Below, in pieces: positions 56,096 through 64,000 of a DNA stretch of 64,000 nucleotides. Both the position numbers and the translations under genes were made by a program. Origin of the DNA: Persicobacter diffluens (GTDB lineage: Bacteria; Bacteroidota; Bacteroidia; Cytophagales; Cyclobacteriaceae); contig NZ_BQKE01000001.1 in the NCBI RefSeq assembly GCF_036244895.1, positions 2,170,001 through 2,234,000 of the forward strand, written 5' to 3'. Within the stretch, counting starts at the first letter, position 1. The number at the start of each line of letters is the position of its first letter. The notes under the pieces are model-generated. The model did no database searches. It was not told the DNA's origin and saw nothing but the letters and a program-made list of their open reading frames with translations.

Positions 56096-56830
56096 ATGTT
56101 CACCAACGCTTATTTTATGATTGAAAATAATATTGTGGAGGTGGTTAAACATCTGTCCCAAAGAAAAGTCCAGTTGGATAATAATCCCTTTTGCCATTGG
56201 ATGAAAAACCCAAAGGTGCCAACGGAAGAAAAAATTTCCTTTGCTCCCAAAATGTACTTCTTTGTGTTAGGTTTTCGTGACATCCTACTGGAATTAGAAG
56301 ATCATTCATTCCAAAGTCCTTTACAAGATGAAATTAATCAACATTGTAAAGAAGACGCCCACCATTGGATTTGGTATTTGGAGGATTGTGAAAAATTGGC
56401 CAATGCAGGATTCTTCAGCTTCCCACCCACTTCCTCAGCAATTTACCAAAGAGATTGGTATCCGGTTCGGAAGCACCTATACAAATGCATGAAGGTCGCA
56501 GAGGAATCCAATGATCATCCCTTTCAAAAATTAGTCCTCATTCAAGTATTGGAGTCGGCCTTTGAATCTTTCAATGGTGTCATGGCTCCGGTGATTGAGC
56601 AAATGGGCAAAATGAATTCCCTGTCTTATTTTGGAAGCGCACACCAAATGGCCGAAGAAGCACATGAAAGCCCCTTGTGGATTGAAAGTGACCTGAAGAC
56701 ACTTCAAAAAATTCAATGTGACGGGCAAACCGCTATTGAATCCATTGAAACGATCGATTACATATTCGATGGTTTTGAAAAAATGTTTAATCAATGGAGC
56801 ATCCCCGTTCCGGTAGGAAAACACCCCTAA
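56096..56830 (+). CDS. Haem-oxygenase-like helical protein of unknown function
   Basis: 244 residues, mostly helical. INQHCKEDAHHWIWYLEDCEK near residue 90 (split here as HCKEDAHHW and WYLEDCEK), with an earlier LLELEDHSFQS and a later LESAFESFNGVMAPVIEQ, resembles the metal-ligand spacing of haem-oxygenase-like diiron proteins. Whether it binds iron cannot be told. It starts 3 bp after the STAS-like gene, and a bidirectional terminator follows. No signal peptide. I do not recognise a named family. Confidence 0.68.
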   Translation: MFTNAYFMIENNIVEVVKHLSQRKVQLDNNPFCHWMKNPKVPTEEKISFAPKMYFFVLGFRDILLELEDHSFQSPLQDEINQHCKEDAHHWIWYLEDCEKLANAGFFSFPPTSSAIYQRDWYPVRKHLYKCMKVAEESNDHPFQKLVLIQVLESAFESFNGVMAPVIEQMGKMNSLSYFGSAHQMAEEAHESPLWIESDLKTLQKIQCDGQTAIESIETIDYIFDGFEKMFNQWSIPVPVGKHP

Positions 56831-56851
56831 TTGACTAAATTTATCTAACAT

Positions 56852-56884
56852 AAAAGGAGGCCCCGAAAAGCCTCCCTTTTTTAT
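56852..56884. terminator. Bidirectional terminator
   Basis: AAAAGGAGGC-CCCGAAAA-GCCTCCCTTTTTT between convergent genes. Confidence 0.8.
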
Positions 56885-57583
56885 TTATGCAATATCTAAT
56901 GCGATTTCCATCATTTGCGTAAATGTCTTCTCTCTGTCTTCTGCCGGAAGCGCCTCATGCGTGACTAAAGAATCTGAAACCGTTAGAACGGTTAAAGCCT
57001 TCACGCCAAACTTAGCCGCAAGCGTATAAAGCGCAGTAGTCTCCATTTCTACCGCTAACACGCCATACTCTGCCCAAAGCTTCCACGCATTTGGATCATC
57101 ATCATAGAAAATATCCGAAGAAAGAATATTCCCTACATGTGGGTTGATGCCCATATCCATCGCCTTGGCAACAGCTCCCATCAACATATCAAAATCTCCA
57201 ACAGGAGCGAAATCCATTCCCTTAAAACGGTTTCGGTTAACGGATGCATTGGTAGAAGCAGCCTGCGCGATAACAATATCACGCACCTTTACGTGAGGCT
57301 GGAAAGATCCGCAGCTCCCTACACGAATCAATTTCTTAACGCCATATTCGTTGATCAATTCATGGCCATAAATACTGATAGAAGGCAGCCCCATACCAGA
57401 ACCTTGAACAGAAATCCGCTTTCCTTTGTAAGTTCCGGTATAGCCATACATCCCTCTGACCTCATTGTAACAAACCGCATCCTCCAGAAAGTTCTCCGCG
57501 ATAAATTTTGCACGAAGTGGATCTCCGGGCATCAAAACGGTTTCTGCTATTTCCCCTTTTTGGGCGCCAATATGTACACTCAT
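56885..57583 (-). CDS. deoD: Purine nucleoside phosphorylase DeoD
   Basis: 232 residues, the length of the bacterial hexameric DeoD type. It splits purine (deoxy)nucleosides with phosphate to give base and (deoxy)ribose 1-phosphate. Motifs: the start SVHIGAQKGEIAETVLMPGD with phosphate-binding residues near 20-25, LIRVGSCGSFQ, and VLAVEMETTALYTLA near residue 180. It is the last gene of the minus-strand order deoC-deoB-deoD, 6 bp after deoB. Confidence 0.95.
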   Translation of the reverse strand: MSVHIGAQKGEIAETVLMPGDPLRAKFIAENFLEDAVCYNEVRGMYGYTGTYKGKRISVQGSGMGLPSISIYGHELINEYGVKKLIRVGSCGSFQPHVKVRDIVIAQAASTNASVNRNRFKGMDFAPVGDFDMLMGAVAKAMDMGINPHVGNILSSDIFYDDDPNAWKLWAEYGVLAVEMETTALYTLAAKFGVKALTVLTVSDSLVTHEALPAEDREKTFTQMMEIALDIA

Positions 57584-57589
57584 AATTTT

Positions 57590-58741
57590 TTAACTCAAAA
57601 TTTCAGGGGCAAAAGAACCACTTTTCTCCTCACCCATTAAAACATGTTCAATTGTATCTGCAATATCTTTGAAGGTCTGGCGGAAGCCAATGTCCACCGC
57701 ATCTACTTTTCGACCAGCCACTAAAATCGGAATATGCTCGCGCGTATGATCCGTCCCTTTAAAGATCGGGTCGTTACCATGATCTGCAGTGATAATCAAT
57801 AGGTCATCTTCACGCATTGCTTCTAAAAGCTCCGGAATCCGGGCATCCCACTCTTCCAGACAATTTTTATACCCATGAACATCTCTTCGATGACCAAAAT
57901 GCATATCGAAATCCACAAGATTAGTAAAAATCAAGCCCTGAAAATCTTCCTTTATCCACTCTAGGGTACGATCAATCCCTTCCTGATTATCTTTAGTAGA
58001 AACCGTATGGGTCACCCCTTTTCCGGCAAAGATATCAGAGATTTTACCAACAGCACGTACATCCTGTCCGGCGGCTTGCAGTCTCGACATCATATTATCT
58101 GCAGGCTCCAAAGCATAATCATGTCGTCCGGAAGTACGCTGGTAAGCGCCACTTTTTCCAATAAATGGGCGGGCAATCACTCGACCCACATCTAGCATCT
58201 CTCTTGCAATTTCGCAATAACGATACAAGTCTTCTAATGGCACCACCTCTTCATGGGCAGCAATCTGAAAAACAGAGTCGGCAGAGGTATAGACTATCAA
58301 ATCACCGCTGGCCACATGAGCATCGCCCAATTCCATAATGACCTCCGTACCGGAAGCCACCTTATTTCCAATGGTTTTTCTTCCCGTTTTGGATTCAAAC
58401 TCCTCAATAATTTCCTTCGGAAAACCATTAGGAAAGGTGGGAAAAGCCTGTTCTAAAATCTGGCCGGCAATTTCCCAGTGCCCTGTAGTAGTATCTTTTC
58501 CTTTGGAAACTTCTTTCGCCTTTCCGAAAGCTCCTTCCGGATAATCTACCGCAGTTATCCCTTTAAAATTACCCAAATGCCCCAAACCCAAACGCTCCAT
58601 ATTCGGAACATTCAAGCCTACCGCATCTGCAATATGACCTACGGTGTTGGCTCCCAAATCGCCGAATTCATCCGCATCAGCGGCAAAGCCCACACCGACC
58701 GAATCCAATACGATTAGTACGATACGATTAATATCTTTCAT
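57590..58741 (-). CDS. deoB: Phosphopentomutase DeoB
   Basis: 383 residues. It converts deoxyribose 1-phosphate to the 5-phosphate and needs Mn2+. Alkaline-phosphatase-fold motifs: LIVLDSVGVGFAADADEFG-type stretch near residue 12 (metal-binding Asp), DTTTGHWEI near residue 80 with the catalytic Thr, HFGHRRDVHGY and ITADHGNDP near residue 320. The length is typical. It sits between deoC (11 bp upstream) and deoD in one operon. Confidence 0.96.
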   Translation of the reverse strand: MKDINRIVLIVLDSVGVGFAADADEFGDLGANTVGHIADAVGLNVPNMERLGLGHLGNFKGITAVDYPEGAFGKAKEVSKGKDTTTGHWEIAGQILEQAFPTFPNGFPKEIIEEFESKTGRKTIGNKVASGTEVIMELGDAHVASGDLIVYTSADSVFQIAAHEEVVPLEDLYRYCEIAREMLDVGRVIARPFIGKSGAYQRTSGRHDYALEPADNMMSRLQAAGQDVRAVGKISDIFAGKGVTHTVSTKDNQEGIDRTLEWIKEDFQGLIFTNLVDFDMHFGHRRDVHGYKNCLEEWDARIPELLEAMREDDLLIITADHGNDPIFKGTDHTREHIPILVAGRKVDAVDIGFRQTFKDIADTIEHVLMGEEKSGSFAPEILS

Positions 58742-58752
58742 CTCGCCAGCAA

Positions 58753-59415
58753 TTAATAGCCTGAAGTAGAAGTCTCGCCCTTCACAATTTTAATTCCGGA
58801 GCTGGTCCCTAAACGATCAACCCCCATTGCAATATACTTTTCTGCGACTTCCTTAGATCTCACACCTCCGGATGCTTTCAATTTCGCTTGTCCGTTCACC
58901 GCATCCTTCATAATCTGGATATCCTCGAAAGTGGCTCCGCCTGTTCCAAAACCCGTAGAAGTTTTCACAAAATCCGCTTTAGCTTCTACGGATAACTCAC
59001 TGGCTACTTTCTTTTCCTCATCCGTAAGGTAACAAGTCTCAATGATCACTTTTAATACCCGATCACCACAAGCTGCCTTAATCTGGCTGATCTCCTCTCT
59101 TACCAAATCGTTTTTCCCATCTTTCAACCAGCCTACATTGATCACCATATCAATTTCATCTGCACCGTCCGCAATTGCCTGCTTAGTTTCAAACACTTTA
59201 GCAGCAGTAGACATCATCCCCAAGGGAAATCCAACCACCGAACACACCGCCACACCTGATCCGGCCACTTCCTGTTTGGCCAAAGGTACATAGGCTGAAT
59301 TTACACAAACAGAGAAAAAGTTATATTCTTTTGCCTCTTGACACAATTGTTTGATTTGATCCTCTGTTGCATTAGCTGCAAGTATCGTGTGATCGATATA
59401 TTGACTAACTTCCAT
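58753..59415 (-). CDS. deoC: Deoxyribose-phosphate aldolase DeoC
   Basis: 220 residues. It splits 2-deoxyribose 5-phosphate into glyceraldehyde 3-phosphate and acetaldehyde. DEIDMVINVGWLKDG near residue 88, VIIETCYLTDEEK near residue 125, and FVKTSTGFGTGGAT near residue 150 with the Schiff-base Lys are standard. It is the first gene of the operon, which releases deoxyribose carbon from nucleosides. Upstream spacer of 230 bp has no further gene. Confidence 0.96.
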   Translation of the reverse strand: MEVSQYIDHTILAANATEDQIKQLCQEAKEYNFFSVCVNSAYVPLAKQEVAGSGVAVCSVVGFPLGMMSTAAKVFETKQAIADGADEIDMVINVGWLKDGKNDLVREEISQIKAACGDRVLKVIIETCYLTDEEKKVASELSVEAKADFVKTSTGFGTGGATFEDIQIMKDAVNGQAKLKASGGVRSKEVAEKYIAMGVDRLGTSSGIKIVKGETSTSGY

Positions 59416-59649
59416 AATAAATATATTTGGATTAATACATGATTGGCGCTTAGGGGATCACAGGTTATTTATCATGAAGTGAGGTGCAACGCCATAACCT
59501 TATTTTGATGAGCAAATCTAATCAAAATCTTCAGATTATATAAATTTCACTTCTTAAGATTTATTTCATAAAACTGATTTAACAACCTATTAACCTTGAC
59601 TCCATTCACCTTTAATTCACTTTTATTGATTAACTTCTAAAGAAATCAA

Positions 59650-60246
59650 TTGATTAATAAATTGGAATATTTAAATCCCCTTACCGGCCTAAATCTAACT
59701 TTATTCCCAAACTTCCTAAACAGGCGCCAATCTTCCCTCTTATTTGACATATTGGAGAATGAAATTGCCTGGGAAAAAACTCAGGTAAAAGTTTTTGGGA
59801 AAATTTATCCGGTACCACGATTAACCGCATTTCTCGGTGATGAGGGAATCCATTACAAATATTCAGGACAGATTCATGCGGCAGCGCCCTGGCTTCCTTC
59901 CCTTTTAGATATTAAAGCGCAAATTGAATCAAAAGCAGGTCAGCCGTTCAATTCAGTGCTTTTGAATCGATACAATAACGGCCTGGATAAAATGGGTTGG
60001 CATGCCGATAATGAAAAAGAATTAGGCCCGGAACCGGTGATCGCCTCTTTGAACCTTGGAGCAAGCAGACGCATGGATTTTAAGTCAAAAAAAAATCCAA
60101 AAGAAAAATACGCCATCCAACTAGAAGACGGGATGCTGCTGATTATGGGAAAGGGTTGTCAGGAACATTTTTACCACCAGATACCCGTTCAAAAAAAAAT
60201 TACAGAAATCCGGATAAATTTAACTTTTCGACAAATATTGCAGTAA
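59650..60246 (+). CDS. AlkB-like 2-oxoglutarate/Fe(II) dioxygenase
   Basis: 198 residues. AlkB-family enzymes remove alkyl groups from nucleic-acid bases. VPRLTAFLGDEGIHYKYSG near residue 55 and NRYNNGLDKMGWHADNEKEL near residue 106 hold the HxD iron site (His, Asp); YHQIPVQKKITEIRINLTFR near residue 176 holds the second His and the 2-oxoglutarate Arg. The frame has no ATG before the conserved region; an upstream in-frame stop leaves TTG (59650) as the likely start. It is 26 bp upstream of the sir2 gene. Confidence 0.88.
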   Translation: MINKLEYLNPLTGLNLTLFPNFLNRRQSSLLFDILENEIAWEKTQVKVFGKIYPVPRLTAFLGDEGIHYKYSGQIHAAAPWLPSLLDIKAQIESKAGQPFNSVLLNRYNNGLDKMGWHADNEKELGPEPVIASLNLGASRRMDFKSKKNPKEKYAIQLEDGMLLIMGKGCQEHFYHQIPVQKKITEIRINLTFRQILQ

Positions 60247-60272
60247 TATCAATTGTTCAACAAATTGCAGGC

Positions 60273-60962
60273 ATGAAGAAAAAAATAGTTGTACTATCCG
60301 GAGCCGGCATCAGTGCGGAAAGCGGATTAAAAACTTTCCGGGATTCCGATGGGCTTTGGGAAGGGCATAATGTTACCGAGGTAGCCACCCCGGAAGGCTG
60401 GGAGCGGGATCCACAGCTGGTTTTAAATTTTTATAATGAAAGGAGAAAACAAGCCAAATTAGCCCAACCAAATTCTGCCCATCGGGCTCTTCAACAATTA
60501 GAAGCAAGATATGAAGTTCAGGTCATTACCCAGAATGTAGATCATTTACATGAGGCTGCCGGTAGCTCGAATGTCATTCACCTACATGGGAACCTGTTCA
60601 CCTCCCGCTCCTCCATAGATGAAAATTTAATTTTCGAAATTCCGGAAAAGGGAATCGAAATGGGCGATTTGTGCCCATTAGGTAGCCAATTACGACCCAA
60701 TATCGTCTGGTTCGGAGAGGCAGTCCCTATGATTGAAGTAGCGGCAGAGGAAATTTCCACTGCAGATATCGTCATCATCATTGGTACTTCCTTACAGGTT
60801 TATCCTGCCGCCGGCCTTATTGATTACAGGCCATTAGATGCAGAAGTGTATTTAGTGGATCCCAATGCACGGCAACTACGCCTCCCCCCGCTTTTTCATG
60901 TTTTTAATGAGAAAGCTACCAATGGCATGGAGCTCATTCTGGAAAAGCTACTATTAAATTGA
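60273..60962 (+). CDS. Sir2-family NAD-dependent deacylase
   Basis: 229 residues from the ATG at 60273 (MKKKIVVLSGAGISAESGL). NAD-binding GAGISAESG near residue 10, VITQNVDHLHEAAGS with the catalytic His in HLHGN near residue 110, and LRPNIVWFGEAVP. FYNERRKQ near residue 50 is the Tyr-x-x-Arg pair that in class III sirtuins favours succinyl or malonyl groups. The zinc-binding Cys pairs expected between HLHGN and RPNIVWFGE are missing; only one Cys remains there. It is probably co-transcribed with the alkB-like gene. Confidence 0.92.
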   Translation: MKKKIVVLSGAGISAESGLKTFRDSDGLWEGHNVTEVATPEGWERDPQLVLNFYNERRKQAKLAQPNSAHRALQQLEARYEVQVITQNVDHLHEAAGSSNVIHLHGNLFTSRSSIDENLIFEIPEKGIEMGDLCPLGSQLRPNIVWFGEAVPMIEVAAEEISTADIVIIIGTSLQVYPAAGLIDYRPLDAEVYLVDPNARQLRLPPLFHVFNEKATNGMELILEKLLLN

Positions 60963-61035
60963 GTCAAGAATCGGCTTTTGTCTATTTCTTGTCAATGTAG
61001 TAAACTTTTTTCCTTGAGCACCTTTAGGTAAACTT

Positions 61036-62111
61036 GAATTCCAATTTTAAATGCAAGTTTTATTGATGGTGATCAAATTTTTTCTTTCACCATGAATATA
61101 TTCGATAGGCGTCCAAAAATTCAATTTCTTTCTTGGGCGATTATTGAGGGTTTCTTCTACTTGGAGTACTGAATTCATTTTGATATTGTCCATTGATTTC
61201 CCTTTAGGAAAGTACTGTCTTATTAGGCCATTTGTGTTTTCATTGGTACCCCTTTGCCAACTGGCGTAAGGGTCTGCAAAGTAGGCCACACAACCAACAG
61301 AGGCTTCTAATTCTTTATGGCATGCAAATTCTTTCCCATTATCACAAGTAACCGTCTTCCAAGGTATTAAAGATCTTGAAGCCATATCTTCTAAAGCTTT
61401 CAAAACATCTTTATCTGATTTGCTTAATGCTATTCCGATCAATGTATATCTAGACCTTCTACAAACAGCCGTAACCAAAACATTTGACTTCTCCTTGGTC
61501 CCTACCACAACATCAAGTTCAATATGCCCAATCTCCGATCTATTATCAGCCTCCGTGGGTCGAATATGAATAGGTTTCCGATCTGGAATTTTTGATCCAT
61601 TTTTTGAATTAGATTTCCGTTTTTTCCTTTTCCCCTTACTGATCCTAAGGTGATTAGCCAATTCAGGGACACTATAAATGAATTGATAAATTCCTTCAAC
61701 TGAGATCATAGGAGTCCCTTCCTCTTTGCATCTTCCAGCTATTTGTTCTGGGCTGAAATCATTATCAATAAGAAACTTACGAATTACTTGTTCCATTTCA
61801 GGGGTCCGTTTATACGGTTCCCGATTATTTTTACGATTGGCCAGGTACTTACTATGCGCCGTATCAGCGTCGTAATACCCTTTACGACAACGCTTTATTT
61901 CTCTCCCTATAGTCGATACATGAAATCCAACTTTATCAGCAATAGCTGTTTTATTGAACCCTATTTTAACTAACGCTTCAATTTCATATCTTTGTGTCAG
62001 GGTAATCTGGGCCATTGTTATTTCTTATTTAAGTGCAATTAGATTTAAATTTCAAAGGTACCGGATACCTTTTTTTTATGCCAAATAAACTTGCACTTAA
62101 AATTAGAATCC
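61036..62111 (-). mobile_element. IS30-family insertion sequence
   Basis: About 1076 bp with one transposase gene. Inverted ends: GAATTCCAATTTTAAATGCA (61036 onward) and, read inward from the other end, GGATTCTAATTTTAAGTGCA (62111 backward), about 27 bp with a few mismatches. The exact outer bases and the short target duplication could not be fixed. The element looks complete and possibly active. Confidence 0.8.
61047..62015 (-). CDS. IS30-family transposase
   Basis: 322 residues, full length for the family. N-terminal helix-turn-helix: KIGFNKTAIADKVGFHVSTI. The DDE catalytic residues are in place: Asp in GHIELDVVVG near residue 168, Asp in VTCDNGKEF near residue 225, and Glu in RGTNENTNGLIRQYFPKG near residue 260. 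It overlaps the inverted end at its 3' side. No frameshift or stop is seen, so it is probably functional. Confidence 0.95.
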   Translation of the reverse strand: MAQITLTQRYEIEALVKIGFNKTAIADKVGFHVSTIGREIKRCRKGYYDADTAHSKYLANRKNNREPYKRTPEMEQVIRKFLIDNDFSPEQIAGRCKEEGTPMISVEGIYQFIYSVPELANHLRISKGKRKKRKSNSKNGSKIPDRKPIHIRPTEADNRSEIGHIELDVVVGTKEKSNVLVTAVCRRSRYTLIGIALSKSDKDVLKALEDMASRSLIPWKTVTCDNGKEFACHKELEASVGCVAYFADPYASWQRGTNENTNGLIRQYFPKGKSMDNIKMNSVLQVEETLNNRPRKKLNFWTPIEYIHGERKNLITINKTCI

Positions 62112-62132
62112 AGGAAACAAGATCTACTTTGA

Positions 62133-62346
62133 CCTAAATTTATCACCGCCAAATTCAGCTCACCCCCTGAGTAACTTTCTTTCAATTTGTTAATATGGGT
62201 TTCACTAATTTATCATTAACCCCAATTGGGGTAGGCTTGCTTTTCCTCATTCATCTGCTTCGCTGAAAAAAACACAAAAAAGGAACCCATTCTGTCAATT
62301 TTTCCGCCCAGCGGCTATACGAGGCTTAAAGCAGGCTCCCTCCCGG
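62133..62346 (+). mobile_element. MITE-like element, diverged full-length copy 3
   Basis: About 214 bp. It shares landmarks with the 216-bp elements in the same order and spacing: a left end CCTAAATTTATCACCGCC (compare CCCGAATTATTCACCGC), a palindrome CCCCAATTGGGG, the core GGCTTGCTTTTCCTCATTC, then ATCTGCTTCG, AATTTTTCCGCC, CGAGGCTTAAAGCA and a right end near CCCGG. Divergence is high, so this is an old copy. It begins 21 bp from the IS30 end. Confidence 0.55.
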
Positions 62347-62620
62347 TAGAGCAGGTTAGTTTTCCCTTCCCCCTTGAAAAGTAAATAAAATAGGTTAAAA
62401 CCTTACCTATGTAAATTTTTCAATCAAGCTGCAAGAACATAATAGGAAATGACCATTTCCCTTTCTTAAAAAGTCTTTGAATCCATCAGAATAGACTAAC
62501 ATAATATTCTTATCTATTTCCCTCTTCGATCTCGCCCACTTTTCTTTAAAAATTTATTCTTTTCCAACATTCGACAACTAACCTTTAGTTGCTTCATCAG
62601 GTACGCACTAGATATACTAA
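62347..62620. other. Spacer ahead of the response regulator gene
   Basis: AT-rich, with no gene. No clear TAnnTTTG element was found. It may carry the promoter of the second polysaccharide-type locus. Confidence 0.4.
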
Positions 62621-63064
62621 ATGATGAATATGGAAGCGCTTAAAACTACTTTTCCCGGACCTGAGGCTCCTGAAAAAATGAGCATTTTAGCGATAGATGA
62701 CGAAACCAGCATCAGAAAGCTATTGAATTTCACGCTTAAAGAGGAATTTCAAGTCATTGAAAAGCGAAATGGCATGGAGGCCATGATTTGGCTGGAGGAT
62801 GGTAATGTTCCTGACTTAATTGTGACCGACATTGAAATGCCGGAAATGAATGGCTATACGCTGGTTGAGATTTTAAGGAATTCCGGCTTCTACAAAGAGA
62901 TTCCGATTATTATGCTATCCGCCAGGGAAAAAAGTGAAGAGAGGATTAAATGCCTGGAGCTTGGCGCAGATGACTATATGATCAAGCCTTTTAATCCTCA
63001 TGAACTTAAGCTAAGAATCGCAAGATTAATGGAGCATATAAAAAGATATAAATACCATGCATAA
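62621..63064 (+). CDS. Single-domain response regulator
   Basis: 147 residues: a receiver domain after an 18-residue lead. Acidic pocket Asp26-Asp27 (LAIDDETS), phospho-acceptor Asp70 (LIVTDIEMPEMNGY), and the conserved Lys in DDYMIKPFNPHEL near residue 123. No output domain. It overlaps the following sugar transferase gene by 8 bp, so the two are translationally coupled. Control of polysaccharide synthesis is a reasonable guess. The start may be one of three nearby ATG codons. Confidence 0.9.
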   Translation: MMNMEALKTTFPGPEAPEKMSILAIDDETSIRKLLNFTLKEEFQVIEKRNGMEAMIWLEDGNVPDLIVTDIEMPEMNGYTLVEILRNSGFYKEIPIIMLSAREKSEERIKCLELGADDYMIKPFNPHELKLRIARLMEHIKRYKYHA

Positions 63065-64000
63065 TATCCCCTTGCTCACCCAGCCCAAAGCTACTGAACT
63101 CAAATACCAAATAAATTATAAACTTTTCATTTTGGGAGAACGCCTGGATCCCTTGGAATTACAGGCACAGGCGTTAAAAATTCCGCTAGCCTATTCTTCT
63201 GAAATTTCGGATATCTTTCTTGGAATAAAAGACCACATCGAAACGGAAGAAAAAGCGGTATTAATCCTGTTTGACCATCAGCCGCATGATAAGCTTGCTG
63301 ATCCTCACTTTTGGGAATTAAAGGACTACTGTCAGCATAATGGCGTACCTATTATTCTGATTACAAAAGGCTTTAGGTTGAATATTCTTAACAAGGCGTT
63401 AGACCTGGGAATTGATGATGTTTTTTTTCAACCAGTGAAACTTTCTTCCCTGTTTAAGCGCATCAATTTCCTTTTTAACTTCAAGAAAAACAAACTTAAC
63501 TACCTCGCCCACAACACCAATCAGGAACATGAAATCCATATATCTCCCCTGAAAAGAGCCTTTGACATTTTTGTCAGCGTATCTGTTTTGCTGGCACTGA
63601 GTCCGCTCTTGTTGGTCGTGATTTTACTCATCTACATAGAATCACCCGGACCCGTTTTTTATGCTTCTAAAAGAGTGGGTGCCGGATATAAAATTTTTGA
63701 CTTCTATAAGCTTAGAAGCATGAAAATTGGGGCGGATCAACTGTTAAACAGCATTAAAAACCAAAACCAATATGCCAAAAACCACCAACAATCCTATTTT
63801 AATCACTGCGAAAATTGTTTAGAAGGAAAAGGAACCTGTAGTCCATACCTTTTCTCAAATAATGGGAAAATCTTATGTGAAAAGCATATTCAATTCCTCA
63901 AGGAAAAAGAAAAACTCAATACTTTTATTAAGGTAGAAAAGGACCCAAGGATCACTAAAATTGGCAAGTTTATCCGAAATACCTCTATTGATGAATTGCC
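63057..64000 (+). CDS. Polyprenyl-phosphate sugar transferase with receiver-like N-terminus (3' end outside window)
   Basis: The frame starts at ATG 63057 inside the regulator gene's end and runs off the window. Residues about 15-135 look like a degenerate receiver or similar alpha/beta domain (KAVLILFDHQPHDKL, GIDDVFFQPVKLSSLFKRI). From about residue 165 it is a bacterial sugar transferase: SPLKRAFDIFVSVSVLLALS (membrane helix), ESPGPVFYASKRVGAGYKIF, KLRSMKIGAD and, further on, DPRITKIGKFIRNTSIDELP. Between the last two lies an extra 70-residue stretch with four Cys (HCENC, GTC, LCEKH). It should load the first sugar on the lipid carrier. Confidence 0.85.
   Translation, partial: MHNIPLLTQPKATELKYQINYKLFILGERLDPLELQAQALKIPLAYSSEISDIFLGIKDHIETEEKAVLILFDHQPHDKLADPHFWELKDYCQHNGVPIILITKGFRLNILNKALDLGIDDVFFQPVKLSSLFKRINFLFNFKKNKLNYLAHNTNQEHEIHISPLKRAFDIFVSVSVLLALSPLLLVVILLIYIESPGPVFYASKRVGAGYKIFDFYKLRSMKIGADQLLNSIKNQNQYAKNHQQSYFNHCENCLEGKGTCSPYLFSNNGKILCEKHIQFLKEKEKLNTFIKVEKDPRITKIGKFIRNTSIDEL

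Noticed and set aside
1..64000. CRISPR array, tRNA, rRNA or riboswitch
   Set aside because: I looked for repeated spacers, cloverleaf-type tracts and known leader patterns and saw none that I could support.

Overview
The window looks like a chromosomal segment from a Bacteroidota bacterium, most likely of the Cytophagales type. Several start sites are preceded by the TAnnTTTG minus-7 element typical of this phylum. There is a type IX secretion sorting domain, several short lipobox signal peptides, a long amidophosphoribosyltransferase of the Bacteroidota kind, and few clear Shine-Dalgarno sequences. A secreted sulfatase and two parts of exopolysaccharide loci would suit a marine or surface-attached life, but I cannot name the genus.

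Layout. 0-29 kb is mostly core or house-keeping: a secreted HEYRH peptidase with a TolB-like propeller (cut by the window edge), a spondin-domain lipoprotein, typA, an OmpA-type lipoprotein, an unknown Tyr/Asp-rich lipoprotein, a single-domain response regulator, a transglutaminase-like protein, an HMA protein, queE, folD, an AGCS symporter, a RES-Xre toxin-antitoxin pair, a sulfatase, a COG2509 FAD protein, an RluA-type pseudouridine synthase, a broken YhcG-like gene, prfC, a fused peptide ABC ATPase, rnr with a polyprenyl synthase, and small secreted proteins.

29.5-50.2 kb is an exopolysaccharide locus. A plus-strand set (DUF1972 glycosyltransferase, WecA/MraY-type sugar-phosphate transferase, Wza-like export lipoprotein, Wzc-like chain-length protein with degenerate kinase motifs, flippase-like protein, glycosyltransferase, O-antigen ligase/polymerase) is followed by an NtrC-type regulator. 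A converging minus-strand set then holds a kinase/nucleotidyltransferase-like/thymidylate-kinase-like fusion, a hexapeptide acyltransferase and two glycosyltransferases. Divergent from it is a 1380-residue T9SS-secreted protein with seven FG-GAP repeats. A response regulator and a sugar transferase with a four-cysteine insertion at 62.6-64 kb begin what is probably a second polysaccharide locus running off the window.

50-61 kb returns to metabolism: a purF-like gene, an AbgT-type transporter, a radical SAM protein, an unknown STAS-like/haem-oxygenase-like gene pair behind a perfect inverted repeat, the deoC-deoB-deoD nucleoside salvage operon, and an alkB-sir2 pair. An IS30-family insertion sequence follows.

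The strongest unexpected structure is a family of short non-coding repeats. Two copies of exactly 216 bp lie in opposite orientation at 15467-15682 and 16265-16480. They have matching inverted ends and 4-bp target-site duplications, and flank a decayed gene; one appears to have landed in the loop of the sulfatase gene's terminator. A diverged, apparently full-length relative lies beside the IS30 element, and a partial one lies in the exopolysaccharide locus. A second palindromic repeat family occurs at 4489-4544 and 18172-18332. I saw no tRNA, rRNA or CRISPR array.
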